From Sphingobacterium siyangense (GTDB lineage: Bacteria > Bacteroidota > Bacteroidia > Sphingobacteriales > Sphingobacteriaceae), in contig NZ_VLKR01000016.1 in NCBI RefSeq assembly GCF_007830445.1, positions 62,001 to 126,000 on the forward strand: DNA of 64,000 nucleotides, read 5' to 3'. The notes under the pieces were generated by a model. That model searched no databases. It was given only the letters and a program-made list of their open reading frames with translations, and had not been told where the DNA came from. How positions within the stretch are numbered: the stretch's first letter is position 1; every line of letters starts with the position of its first letter. The translations under genes and the position numbers were made by a program. Below are positions 17,893 through 25,395 of this stretch, in pieces.

Positions 17893-18819
17893 CTATTGCG
17901 GATAATTCCGCACAAATTCAAAACGATAGTTTGAATGTTGTTTGAGACTATCGATCAAATCCGATAACAACCGCTGTCCTTTTTTCGTTTGATACATATT
18001 GTCATGTGTCAATAGCACAACATTGTTTTTCGTATAAGAGGTACCTTTACGGAGTAAATTCTTCATTTGGGTATACAACTGATTCACCGATAGGTCCGGT
18101 TTCCCTGTAACACCATTTATCTTCCACTCACAGTCCCAACCAATTACTTTGTAACCATTCTGGTGTAGTAACTCGGCAGTCGAAGCCCCACTTTTCAAAT
18201 CAACCTTTTTACGGTCTCCGATATACCAGATATTTCGTCCCGGCAACCGAACTATTTTATGTGTTAATCCCAGCGATTGCTCAGCAAGTTCAAAATCTTC
18301 AAAAGCCGTCTGCGGATTCGAATAGAAAGTACTGTATTTATTGTGCGCATGCCAGTAACTGTGGTTGTAACAATCCACTAAAGGATTATTCTTGTAACGT
18401 TCTGTAAAACTGTGTAATTTTTTACTCATTTTATCATGATTGCCAATCAGAAAAGCATTAATTTTGATGCCTTTCGCTGTCGCAATGGAATCAAGGTGCT
18501 GGCTTCCATTCAGTGGACCATCGTCAAAAGTGAGATAAATATAACGTGGAGAAACAGTATCAGTCAACAATACGGTCGTATCTTTAGTCCCTTTGTAGTC
18601 CACATTTTCTTCCATTTTTGTAATGGTGTCTTTGCGCAGCGAATCCACTTTACTTATCGAATCTTGCACAGCAAGCAAACTATCCTTTTTTGGCGGCATA
18701 GAGTCAACAGCTCCCACATTTTGCACCTTATTTGTCCCACTTTGATTGCAGGAGTAAAATCCAAAAATAGATATACTTAACCCTACCCATACAACACCCG
18801 AATTAACCAGTTTTCTCAT
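17893..18819 (-). CDS. Polysaccharide deacetylase (NodB) family lipoprotein
   Basis: The 308-residue product starts at ATG 18819; an upstream in-frame start at 18870 would put a non-signal stretch before the signal peptide. The signal ends in FYSCNQSG, a lipoprotein cleavage site. A low-complexity Lys/Asp/Ser linker runs to about residue 85. The NodB domain then has YLTFDDGP with the catalytic and metal-binding Asp pair, and CYNHSYWHAH, the zinc-binding His-x3-His motif. The usual RxPY/RPP block is RLPGRN, and HDN stands near the C-terminus. The enzyme should remove acetyl groups from a carbohydrate in the periplasm or cell wall; the substrate is unknown. Confidence 0.86.
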   Translation of the reverse strand: MRKLVNSGVVWVGLSISIFGFYSCNQSGTNKVQNVGAVDSMPPKKDSLLAVQDSISKVDSLRKDTITKMEENVDYKGTKDTTVLLTDTVSPRYIYLTFDDGPLNGSQHLDSIATAKGIKINAFLIGNHDKMSKKLHSFTERYKNNPLVDCYNHSYWHAHNKYSTFYSNPQTAFEDFELAEQSLGLTHKIVRLPGRNIWYIGDRKKVDLKSGASTAELLHQNGYKVIGWDCEWKINGVTGKPDLSVNQLYTQMKNLLRKGTSYTKNNVVLLTHDNMYQTKKGQRLLSDLIDSLKQHSNYRFEFVRNYPQ

Positions 18820-19030
18820 TACAAAAATTAACTTACACATTACAATTATTTCCCATAAACTCAAAATCACCTAAAATAAGCGGATCTCAGTCCCGTGTAG
18901 CGCAAAATTAATATATTTTTCATTAATCAAGCTGTTATGTTATTTAATTTATTGTGCATGTACACTAAAAGCTTCATGATTCCGAAAAACCCGAAGCTAC
19001 GAATGCAAACAGCCTGTTATTTCTGGCCAA

Positions 19031-19066
19031 AAAAAAGGAACCTATATGTATATAGATTCCTTTTTT
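19031..19066. terminator. Terminator after the Gly/His/Arg-rich protein gene
   Basis: AAAAAAGGAA pairs with TTCCTTTTTT, with six further inner pairs after one mismatch. It is 23 bp past the stop of the minus-strand gene. The remainder of the 18820-19088 gap shows no further clear element. Confidence 0.8.
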
Positions 19067-19088
19067 ATCATGTTATTCAATTACTCGA

Positions 19089-19631
19089 TTAATCTCTATG
19101 TCTTCCTCCGTGACCGTTACCACGCCCATGTCCGTTTCCATGCCCATGGCTATTGCCTCGTCCATGCCCATTTCGGCTATCGTATCGACGGCTTTCTCCC
19201 CATGAATGTTCGCGCCTTACACTACGTTCGCTGGCAAATGAATACCCACTACCACCGTGGTGGTTGTCACGGATAGATACTTGTCTTCCACGGTAACCGC
19301 CATAACGGCTTCTATACCGATCGTGGTGATGCCATGGTGTGCGATCGTTAATAACGACTTTATGAGCCCGATAAAAATCGTAATGTCTGTATCTCCTCGG
19401 TAAACTTGCTCTTCTTATCCAGCCGCCATTATCATAATAAACGTAACATCTCGCGGGTACATCGTAATACATATTGTATTCTGGAATATAATAATAGCGG
19501 GCATAATCATAACCTGCTGGCCCCCAGCTTGGCTGACTCCCAATATTGACACTGATACTGACTTGCGCTTGTGCAGCTCCCGCTGTAAAAAGGCCTGCAA
19601 TAATCGCCGCCGCGTAAAACAATTTTTTCAT
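19089..19631 (-). CDS. Secreted Tyr/Arg-rich protein with a Gly-His-Asn-Arg tail
   Basis: The 180-residue product has a clear signal peptide (cleavage after GAAQAQ, about residue 22). The central part is rich in Tyr and Arg (DYARYYYIPEYNMYYDVPAR, then WIRRASLPRRYRHYDFY), a pattern seen in many small secreted proteins of Bacteroidota. The C-terminal 30 residues are a repeat of Gly, His, Arg and Asn (GHGRGNSHGHGNGHGRGNGH). The His-rich tail could bind metal ions, which is an inference. A strong GGGAGGAG lies 8-16 bp before the ATG, unusual for this phylum and a sign of high translation. The function is unknown. Confidence 0.75.
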   Translation of the reverse strand: MKKLFYAAAIIAGLFTAGAAQAQVSISVNIGSQPSWGPAGYDYARYYYIPEYNMYYDVPARCYVYYDNGGWIRRASLPRRYRHYDFYRAHKVVINDRTPWHHHDRYRSRYGGYRGRQVSIRDNHHGGSGYSFASERSVRREHSWGESRRYDSRNGHGRGNSHGHGNGHGRGNGHGGRHRD

Positions 19632-19844
19632 AAGTAGCTCCTCCCTCTAGTTTGTAATTTCTTCTTTACAATACGACAACAAACAGTGTGCAAAAGATTA
19701 ATGTTCAAATGTTAATTTTTGTTAACGAAGCAATAAGAGTCTCATTTTAAACAGGTTAAATATGATTGTAGTTAGCAATAAAACCGCAAACTTTTTAGTA
19801 GGATCAGTTGTTCAGATCATACAGACTTTAATGAACTAATCACA

Positions 19845-20420
19845 ATGAGTATATATAATGTAGGAATATTGGTTGGTAGCTTACGAAAGGAATCTTACAA
19901 CAAAAAAATTGCGCAGTTTATTCTTGAGCAAGAGGAATCTAAATTTGGCTATCGCATAATCGATATCAGCGAGCTTCCCCTATATAATCAGGATTTTGAC
20001 GATGTGGGAAATCCGCCTCCGAGCTATGTGCGATTTCGGAAAGAGGTCGCTTCTCTGGATGCTGTACTTTTTATTACTGCAGAGTATAATCGTTCCATTC
20101 CTGCAGTTTTAAAAAATGCGATTGACGTGGGTTCAAGACCCTATGGAAAAAATAAATGGGATGGCAAACCTGGCGCAATAATTTCTTCATCAACGGGAGT
20201 TTACGGTGGCTTTGGCGCCAACCACCATTTACGTCAATCACTGGTCTTCGTCAATGTCTTAACGATGCAGCAACCCGAAGCTTATTTGGGTAGTATAACA
20301 ACATGTATTGGACCCAACGGGACTATTGAATCACAAAAAACCAAAGATTTTCTACGCAGCTTTAAAAATGCCTTTGAGCAATGGGCTGAGCGAATTATAC
20401 ATACAAAAGGGCAGGATTAA
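19845..20420 (+). CDS. NADPH-dependent FMN reductase (flavodoxin-like fold)
   Basis: The 191-residue product has the FMN-reductase pattern: GILVGSLRKESYNKKIA (phosphate-binding loop, residues about 8-24), PLYNQDFD, FITAEYNRSIPAVLKNAIDVGSRP (the PEYNxSxPxxLKNAID motif) and SSSTGVYGGFGANHHLRQSL. It should reduce quinones, chromate-like oxidants or azo compounds with NAD(P)H. The gene is alone, with a terminator hairpin that includes its stop codon. A second, distantly related flavin reductase is at 23541. Confidence 0.9.
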   Translation: MSIYNVGILVGSLRKESYNKKIAQFILEQEESKFGYRIIDISELPLYNQDFDDVGNPPPSYVRFRKEVASLDAVLFITAEYNRSIPAVLKNAIDVGSRPYGKNKWDGKPGAIISSSTGVYGGFGANHHLRQSLVFVNVLTMQQPEAYLGSITTCIGPNGTIESQKTKDFLRSFKNAFEQWAERIIHTKGQD

Positions 20421-20444
20421 ATCCCGCCCTTTTGTATGTATAAT
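20394..20444. terminator. Bidirectional terminator, 19-bp stem overlapping the stop codon
   Basis: Left arm 20394-20412 lies in the last codons of the FMN reductase gene and pairs perfectly with 20426-20444; inner bases add more pairs. The convergent aminotransferase gene ends 10 bp further on. Confidence 0.85.
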
Positions 20445-20453
20445 CAAATTATT

Positions 20454-21320
20454 CTAGTCCTGTTCATCACTGACGTCATAGTTCCAATGTTGTAATTTTT
20501 CCTGCAAGATCCGCGATATCTTATTGAAATAGCGCTTTTGCTTATAGCCCATTACCCATTGTACGCCCTGTACAGCATTGGTACAGAAAATCTCATCTGC
20601 CCGTTTCATGATTTCGGGGCTTATCTGTGCCTCAACCACCTCTATACCTTCATCCTGTGCCATGTCCATGACTACCCGGCGCATTACTCCTTCAATACAT
20701 CCTTCGGATAACGCTGGTGTATAAAGTACCTTTTCATAGTAGACAAAGATATTTGAAATCAAGGATTCGCATAGATAACCTTCCTGATTTAGAATCAATA
20801 CATCATCAAAAGCCATTTTCTTTTTATAGATGCCAGCCAACACATAAATCTGCGCATTTAAAGATTTAATCTTTGAAAGATCGCTATACGGTTTTTTGAA
20901 TTCATTGTAAAGTCCTACAATCAAACCGACCTTCTTATCGCGAAGATTGGGTTCTATGCGCTGCACCTGCAAAACAAAACCAGGTTTATTACTTGTTGGA
21001 CTATACAATCCGCCTCCAGATCTAAACACGATCAATCGGATACGAACCTGCTGCCCCAACATATTGTTTTTACGGATTAATTCTTCGGATCTCGAACGAA
21101 TAAAAAATTCATCGAATAGATTCGCATCATCCAAATGAATCAACTCCATTCCTTTCTGTAAACGCTCGACATGAAAATTTAGAAAGCGGATATCACCATC
21201 CTTATACAGCATCGTTTCGAATAATCCATCCCCATAACGGAAACCTCTATTCTCAATGCTAAATATTTCCTGATCTTCCGGCACTACACTGCCATTGAAA
21301 TTGATATAGTTTGTTGGCAT
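20454..21320 (-). CDS. Class IV aminotransferase fold enzyme (aminodeoxychorismate lyase or branched-chain aminotransferase-like)
   Basis: The 288-residue PLP enzyme shows GFRYGDGLFETMLYKDGDIRFLNFHVERL near the N-terminus, the Lys for the Schiff base in KIKSLNAQIYVLA (about residue 150) and the ESLISNIFVYYEKVLYTPALSEGCIEGVMRR block. Class IV members include IlvE, D-amino-acid aminotransferase and PabC; the length and the tolerant active-site text fit PabC-like proteins of Bacteroidota best, but the exact activity cannot be fixed by reading. It lies 19 bp from the rluD-type gene on the same strand and is likely co-transcribed with it. Confidence 0.85.
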   Translation of the reverse strand: MPTNYINFNGSVVPEDQEIFSIENRGFRYGDGLFETMLYKDGDIRFLNFHVERLQKGMELIHLDDANLFDEFFIRSRSEELIRKNNMLGQQVRIRLIVFRSGGGLYSPTSNKPGFVLQVQRIEPNLRDKKVGLIVGLYNEFKKPYSDLSKIKSLNAQIYVLAGIYKKKMAFDDVLILNQEGYLCESLISNIFVYYEKVLYTPALSEGCIEGVMRRVVMDMAQDEGIEVVEAQISPEIMKRADEIFCTNAVQGVQWVMGYKQKRYFNKISRILQEKLQHWNYDVSDEQD

Positions 21321-21339
21321 CTTAATTTTGTTCTAAATT

Positions 21340-22386
21340 TTAATCATTTTCTATAGCCATTGAATTTGCCGCATATCCGCGCCACTTTTCTAAAGCTAAA
21401 CGAAAATCTTCTGGAAATGGTACCTCAAAATACATATTTTCTTTTGTAGAAGGATGGATAAATCCCAATACTTGCGCATGAAGGGCTTGTCGTGGCAGTA
21501 ATGAAAAACAGTTATCCACAAATTGCTTGTACTTTGAAAATACGGTACCTTTTAAAATCTTATCTCCACCATACATTGCATCATTAAATAACGGATGACC
21601 AATAGATTGCATATGCGTACGAATTTGGTGTGTACGCCCTGTTTCTAACTGACATTCAATTAAAGTAACATAGCCCAGTCGCTCCAAAACGCTGTAATGT
21701 GTCACTGACCAACGCCCTTTATCTTCGCTATCATACATGGCCATAATGCGTCTGTCTTTTAGATGACGTCCAATATAACCTGTAATTGTTCCGTCCTCTT
21801 TTAAATCACCCCAAACTAATGCAATATATTTACGGGTAATGCTGTGATCGAAAAACTGTTTTGCCAAAAAGGCCATTGATTTTTCATTTTTAGCAATAAC
21901 CAATAGTCCGGAAGTGTCTTTATCGATTCGATGCACTAAACCTGGGCGATCGGAGTTTCCTGGAAGCTGTGGCAGCTGCTGGATATGATACGTTAATGCA
22001 TTTACCAAGGTTCCCGTATAATTATTATATCCTGGATGCACGACCATACCCGCCTCTTTATTCACAATCAGCACGTCGTCATCCTCGTATTTGATATCCA
22101 ATGGAATGTTTTCTGGATAAACTTCATTATCCCGTGGTGGATCAGGTAGCACCAATGTAATCACATCATCAGGTCTAACCTTATAGCTCGCCTTGATCTC
22201 CTTACCGTTAACCATGACAGAACCTGCTTCAATAGCATGCTGAATTTTGCTCCGCGTCGCATTTTCCACCCTGTTCATCAGGTATTTGTCAATGCGGAGT
22301 AATGCTTGTCCCTTATCCACCTCAATACGTAGATGCTCAAATAATTCTTGTTCTTCCTGATCTTGCGATCCAATTTGTTCTGTCAT
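21340..22386 (-). CDS. rluD: RluA/RluD-family 23S rRNA pseudouridine synthase
   Basis: The 348-residue enzyme converts uridines to pseudouridine in large-subunit rRNA. An S4 RNA-binding domain (RIDKYLMNRVENATRSKIQ ... GSVMVNGKEIKASYKVRPDD) covers about residues 25-90. The catalytic block GLVHRIDKDTSGLLVIAKN contains the active-site Asp, and ECQLETGRTHQIRTHMQSIGHPLFND follows near residue 255. ATG 22386 is preferred over the in-frame start at 22413, because the extra residues have no family match. The N-terminal text is typical of RluD. Confidence 0.94.
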   Translation of the reverse strand: MTEQIGSQDQEEQELFEHLRIEVDKGQALLRIDKYLMNRVENATRSKIQHAIEAGSVMVNGKEIKASYKVRPDDVITLVLPDPPRDNEVYPENIPLDIKYEDDDVLIVNKEAGMVVHPGYNNYTGTLVNALTYHIQQLPQLPGNSDRPGLVHRIDKDTSGLLVIAKNEKSMAFLAKQFFDHSITRKYIALVWGDLKEDGTITGYIGRHLKDRRIMAMYDSEDKGRWSVTHYSVLERLGYVTLIECQLETGRTHQIRTHMQSIGHPLFNDAMYGGDKILKGTVFSKYKQFVDNCFSLLPRQALHAQVLGFIHPSTKENMYFEVPFPEDFRLALEKWRGYAANSMAIEND

Positions 22387-22443
22387 GCTACAAAAATAAA
22401 CCAAATGAAACAATTTTCGTTAAATTTGTTTTCATTTAATGTT

Positions 22444-23352
22444 ATGTTGCCCTTCAAAATCCATAGCCCCGAAACTGAATTGTGCCTCCCAGCCTGGGAG
22501 AAGAAGCATATTAAAGTAACACTTAAGCGCGATGACCTCATACATCCGTTTATTTCAGGCAATAAATGGCGAAAGTTAAAATATAATCTGGAAGAAGCCC
22601 TGCAGCTTCAGAAAAATCATCTTGTTACATTTGGAGGAGCATGGAGCAACCATCTTTTAGCTACCGCTTGCGCCGGAGCTACCTTTAAGTTTAAAACAAC
22701 CGCTTTTGTTCGAGGTGAAGAAGGGGTTAACAACCCTGTTTTAGCAATGTGCCGCCTTTTTGGGATGCAGCTCATTTACGTCGACCGCGAATCTTACCGA
22801 GATAAAGAAAATTTATACAACACCTATTTTGGTCAGGATCCAACGACGTTCTATATACACGAGGGTGGTTACGGCATGCTAGGAGCAAAAGGTTGCTCCG
22901 AACTCGTTGATGAACTCCAACATGAATACCAGCATATTTTTACCGCCTGCGGCACAGGAACAACATTAGCTGGAATAGCCAATGCGATAGAAAAACGAGA
23001 TCTATTTACCCGCGTACACGGCATACCTGTTTTAAAAAATGGAGGTTTTATTCAGGAGGAAGTCGATCAACTTTACCCCGACATCACCCCTCCTATTTTA
23101 CATCTTGATTATCATTTTGGTGGTTATGCAAAATCCAATACAGACTTACTCGCCTTTGTTCAGCATTTTATAGCGGCTACAGGAATCATGATTGAACCCA
23201 CCTATACCGGCAAATTACTTTATGCCGTAGATGATCTGATCAAAAAGGACTACTTTACCCCCGCAGATCAGGTGCTCGTTATTCATACTGGCGGACTTAC
23301 AGGCCTGCTTGGTATGTACGAACGTTTCAATTTTATTGATCTACATCAATAA
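22444..23352 (+). CDS. 1-aminocyclopropane-1-carboxylate deaminase / D-cysteine desulfhydrase family PLP enzyme
   Basis: From ATG 22444 the product has 302 residues. Marks are VTLKRDDLIHPFISGNKWRKLKYNLEE, with the PLP Lys in GNKWRKLK, then TFGGAWSNHLLATACAGATF and FTACGTGTTLAGIANAI, the phosphate-binding loop of fold-type II PLP enzymes. In-frame starts at 22348 and 22405 lie upstream, but the family homology begins at MLPFKIHSPE. The reaction is deamination of ACC or desulfhydration of D-cysteine; the two cannot be told apart here. It is divergent from rluD. Confidence 0.88.
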   Translation: MLPFKIHSPETELCLPAWEKKHIKVTLKRDDLIHPFISGNKWRKLKYNLEEALQLQKNHLVTFGGAWSNHLLATACAGATFKFKTTAFVRGEEGVNNPVLAMCRLFGMQLIYVDRESYRDKENLYNTYFGQDPTTFYIHEGGYGMLGAKGCSELVDELQHEYQHIFTACGTGTTLAGIANAIEKRDLFTRVHGIPVLKNGGFIQEEVDQLYPDITPPILHLDYHFGGYAKSNTDLLAFVQHFIAATGIMIEPTYTGKLLYAVDDLIKKDYFTPADQVLVIHTGGLTGLLGMYERFNFIDLHQ

Positions 23353-23496
23353 ATACGCTAGAACGCCGTACAGAGACATTTGATTGACATTTATTCAGCA
23401 ATTATATCGTAAGTTTGACCAGATTTTAAAATAAAACATAGCGAAAACATGTGAAAATCATGATTTTCTAAAGGTAACAACGAGGTCAGTATGGGG

Positions 23497-23504
23497 TAGT
23501 TTTG
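23497..23504 (+). promoter_or_regulatory. Candidate -7 box for the second flavin reductase
   Basis: TAGTTTTG is a full match to TAnnTTTG and lies inside a GGGG...CCCC inverted repeat (23493-23508). No good -33 box is visible. The start codon is 36 bp downstream. Confidence 0.4.
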
Positions 23505-23540
23505 CCCCTATTCAACACCTCATAAATTAATGATATAAAG

Positions 23541-24104
23541 ATGAAAATATTAGCATTTGCAGGAACAAGCAACAAAAATTCAATCAACAAAACATTCGTC
23601 ACAAGTACTTCCAAATACTATAAAGAAGCAGACGATATCATCGAATTGCTAGACTTAAACCATTTTGAAATGCCGATCTATTCTTACGACAAAGAAGTCG
23701 AGTTGGGCATTCCACAGTTGGCGCATGACTTTGCTGCTAAAATGGATGCGGCAGATTTCCTTTTGATTTCTTTGGCCGAACACAATGGTTCATATACTAC
23801 AGCTTACAAAAATATTGTTGACTGGGTTTCACGTATTCCTAACCGCAAATTATTCAATGGCAAGCCTGTTTTCTTATTGGCTACTGCCCCTGGTCCAATG
23901 GGAGGTGCCACGGTATTGAACACTGCTGTAAACCGAATCACTTGGGATGGCGCCGATATATTAGACTCCTTCTCCCTTCCTGAATTCCACAAAAACTTTG
24001 AAGAAGGTAAAGGTATTATCGATCCCACTTTAAGAAGTCAATTAGAAGCTAAAGTACGTAAAACAAAACGTGCACTTGCCGAAAAATTATCCGTACAAGG
24101 TTAA
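23541..24104 (+). CDS. NADPH-dependent FMN reductase family protein
   Basis: The 187-residue product has the flavodoxin-like reductase fold: ILAFAGTSNKNSINKTFV (FMN phosphate loop), MPIYSYDKEVELGIP, LISLAEHNGSYTTAYKNIVDWVSRI (in place of the usual PEYNxSxP) and FLLATAPGPMGGATVLNTAVNRI. It should use FMN and NAD(P)H. It is followed at 79 bp by a DJ-1/PfpI gene, a pairing that suggests a role in reactive electrophile or oxidant handling. Confidence 0.86.
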   Translation: MKILAFAGTSNKNSINKTFVTSTSKYYKEADDIIELLDLNHFEMPIYSYDKEVELGIPQLAHDFAAKMDAADFLLISLAEHNGSYTTAYKNIVDWVSRIPNRKLFNGKPVFLLATAPGPMGGATVLNTAVNRITWDGADILDSFSLPEFHKNFEEGKGIIDPTLRSQLEAKVRKTKRALAEKLSVQG

Positions 24105-24133
24105 CAAAAGATTAACAAATAATCGTTGTGAAT

Positions 24134-24179
24134 ACCTCTTTTAATATGTAAATTGAAAACCTATTAAAAGAGGTTTTTT
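24134..24179 (+). terminator. Terminator hairpin that also contains the ribosome-binding region of the PfpI gene
   Basis: ACCTCTTTTAAT (24134-24145) pairs with ATTAAAAGAGGT (24163-24174), followed by a T-run to 24179, only 3 bp before the PfpI ATG. The right arm carries AGAGG, the only Shine-Dalgarno-like sequence for that gene, so the hairpin could both end transcription and hide the ribosome site. Confidence 0.7.
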
Positions 24180-24182
24180 GAT

Positions 24183-24761
24183 ATGGCAAAAAAAATATTA
24201 CTACTTGTAGGAGACTTTGTAGAAGATTACGAAGCAATGGTTCCATTTCAAGCAATGGGTTCAATAGGATTAACGGTAGATGCAATTGCTCCGGACCGCA
24301 AAAGCGGAGATGTAGTCCCCACAGCAGTGCATGATTTCACTGGTGACCAGACTTATAAAGAACTGCGCGGGCACAATTTCGCAATCAATAAAGATTTCGA
24401 CCAGGTCAATGTCGAAGATTATGACGGTTTATATATTGCGGGAGGACGATCGGCAGAATATATTCGACTCAACAAACGTGTTTTGGAGATTACAAGACAC
24501 TTCTTTGAGCACAATAAACCTGTGGCAGCAATATGTCATGGCATCCAAGTGTTGACAGCCGCAAAAGTACTCGCAGGTCGCACTTTGACAGCTTATGTGG
24601 CTGTGGGTCCCGACATTGAACTAGCGGGTGGCACATGGAAAAATATCCCTGCGGATCAAGCGGTGGTAGACGGCAATTTGGTCACCTCTCCTGCTTGGCC
24701 AGGACACCAGGCAATTTTAAAAGAGTTTTACAAATTATTAGGTATAACAATTACAATTTAA
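24183..24761 (+). CDS. DJ-1/PfpI family protein
   Basis: The 192-residue product begins KILLLVGDFVEDYEAMVPFQAM, with the conserved Glu (about residue 16), and has VAAICHGIQVLTAAKVLAGRTLTAY with the nucleophile Cys in the AICHG elbow (near residue 120). Family members are deglycases, proteases or chaperones for glycated or oxidised proteins. The length matches PfpI. A terminator-like hairpin ends just before the ATG; otherwise it follows the flavin reductase gene and precedes a small membrane protein by 9 bp. Confidence 0.9.
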   Translation: MAKKILLLVGDFVEDYEAMVPFQAMGSIGLTVDAIAPDRKSGDVVPTAVHDFTGDQTYKELRGHNFAINKDFDQVNVEDYDGLYIAGGRSAEYIRLNKRVLEITRHFFEHNKPVAAICHGIQVLTAAKVLAGRTLTAYVAVGPDIELAGGTWKNIPADQAVVDGNLVTSPAWPGHQAILKEFYKLLGITITI

Positions 24762-24770
24762 GTATTTTTA

Positions 24771-25148
24771 ATGAAGAAGAATAAAAGGCTATGGCTTTTG
24801 GTCATACCGATTTTAGTGCTGTTGGGTTTTATTTTAAAAGATAGTTTCAATCAGAAAAGTATTGAAGATCTACCGGGAGGTTTTAAGGAAGTCGCTTTCG
24901 TCAGAAATGAACAAAATAAAGGTGGCATCATACGCATTTATGCCGTTACTGTAGGCGACCTGTTGAATGCGGATTATTCTGCCTGTCTTGATTTAATGCC
25001 TGTTAATGATTACGGAAGTACAACAACCGTGTATTTCTTCGACCGAAGTGCTCCTTATCCGACAAGCTTGTCAATTGACACGCCACATTTTGACACAACG
25101 AAATACAAAGCTATTCAAATTTCCAAAAAGTACGGAAAGAAGCAATAG
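24771..25148 (+). CDS. Small membrane-anchored hypothetical protein
   Basis: The 125-residue product has one N-terminal hydrophobic helix after a basic start (RLWLLVIPILVLLGFILK, about residues 6-23), which may be an uncleaved anchor, then about 100 residues of soluble domain with no family that I recognise. It lies 9 bp downstream of the PfpI gene and ends before a strong terminator, so the two are very likely one transcript. The function is unknown. Confidence 0.7.
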   Translation: MKKNKRLWLLVIPILVLLGFILKDSFNQKSIEDLPGGFKEVAFVRNEQNKGGIIRIYAVTVGDLLNADYSACLDLMPVNDYGSTTTVYFFDRSAPYPTSLSIDTPHFDTTKYKAIQISKKYGKKQ

Positions 25149-25170
25149 ACGAAACCAAACATAATGACAT

Positions 25171-25210
25171 ATCCCCCAAAGTCCGAATAGACCTTTGGGG
25201 GATTTTTTTT
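25171..25210 (+). terminator. Intrinsic terminator with a long U-tract
   Basis: ATCCCCCAAAG pairs with CTTTGGGGGAT over 11 bp around an 11-nt loop and is followed by seven T residues. It closes the PfpI unit. Confidence 0.92.
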
Positions 25211-25338
25211 ACCATGCAGTGCAGCACCTTATAGCGGTTATTGCCAGGAAAGAAGAGCAGTGTCAAAAATGTACCTTTAAAACTACGGTCCACACACATG
25301 AACTAAAAATAACTTAATAATTCTTTAACACAAAAAAG

Positions 25339-25369
25339 TTCGATTATCCCCTGTAGAGCTATAGTTTTG
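25339..25369 (+). promoter_or_regulatory. Candidate ppk1 promoter
   Basis: TTCG (25339-25342) lies exactly 19 bp upstream of TAGTTTTG (25362-25369), a full -7 match. The predicted transcription start is about 20 bp before the ppk1 ATG. Confidence 0.55.
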
Positions 25370-25395
25370 CTTTTTAAATTTACGTATATTTAGTT

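Noticed and set aside
19046..19276. Plus-strand frame opposite the Gly/His-rich gene
   Set aside because: It is the shadow of the repeat-rich minus-strand gene and has no initiation signal of its own.
22348..22443. Extended N-terminus of the PLP enzyme starting at 22348
   Set aside because: The extra 32 residues have no family match and overlap the start of the divergent rluD gene.
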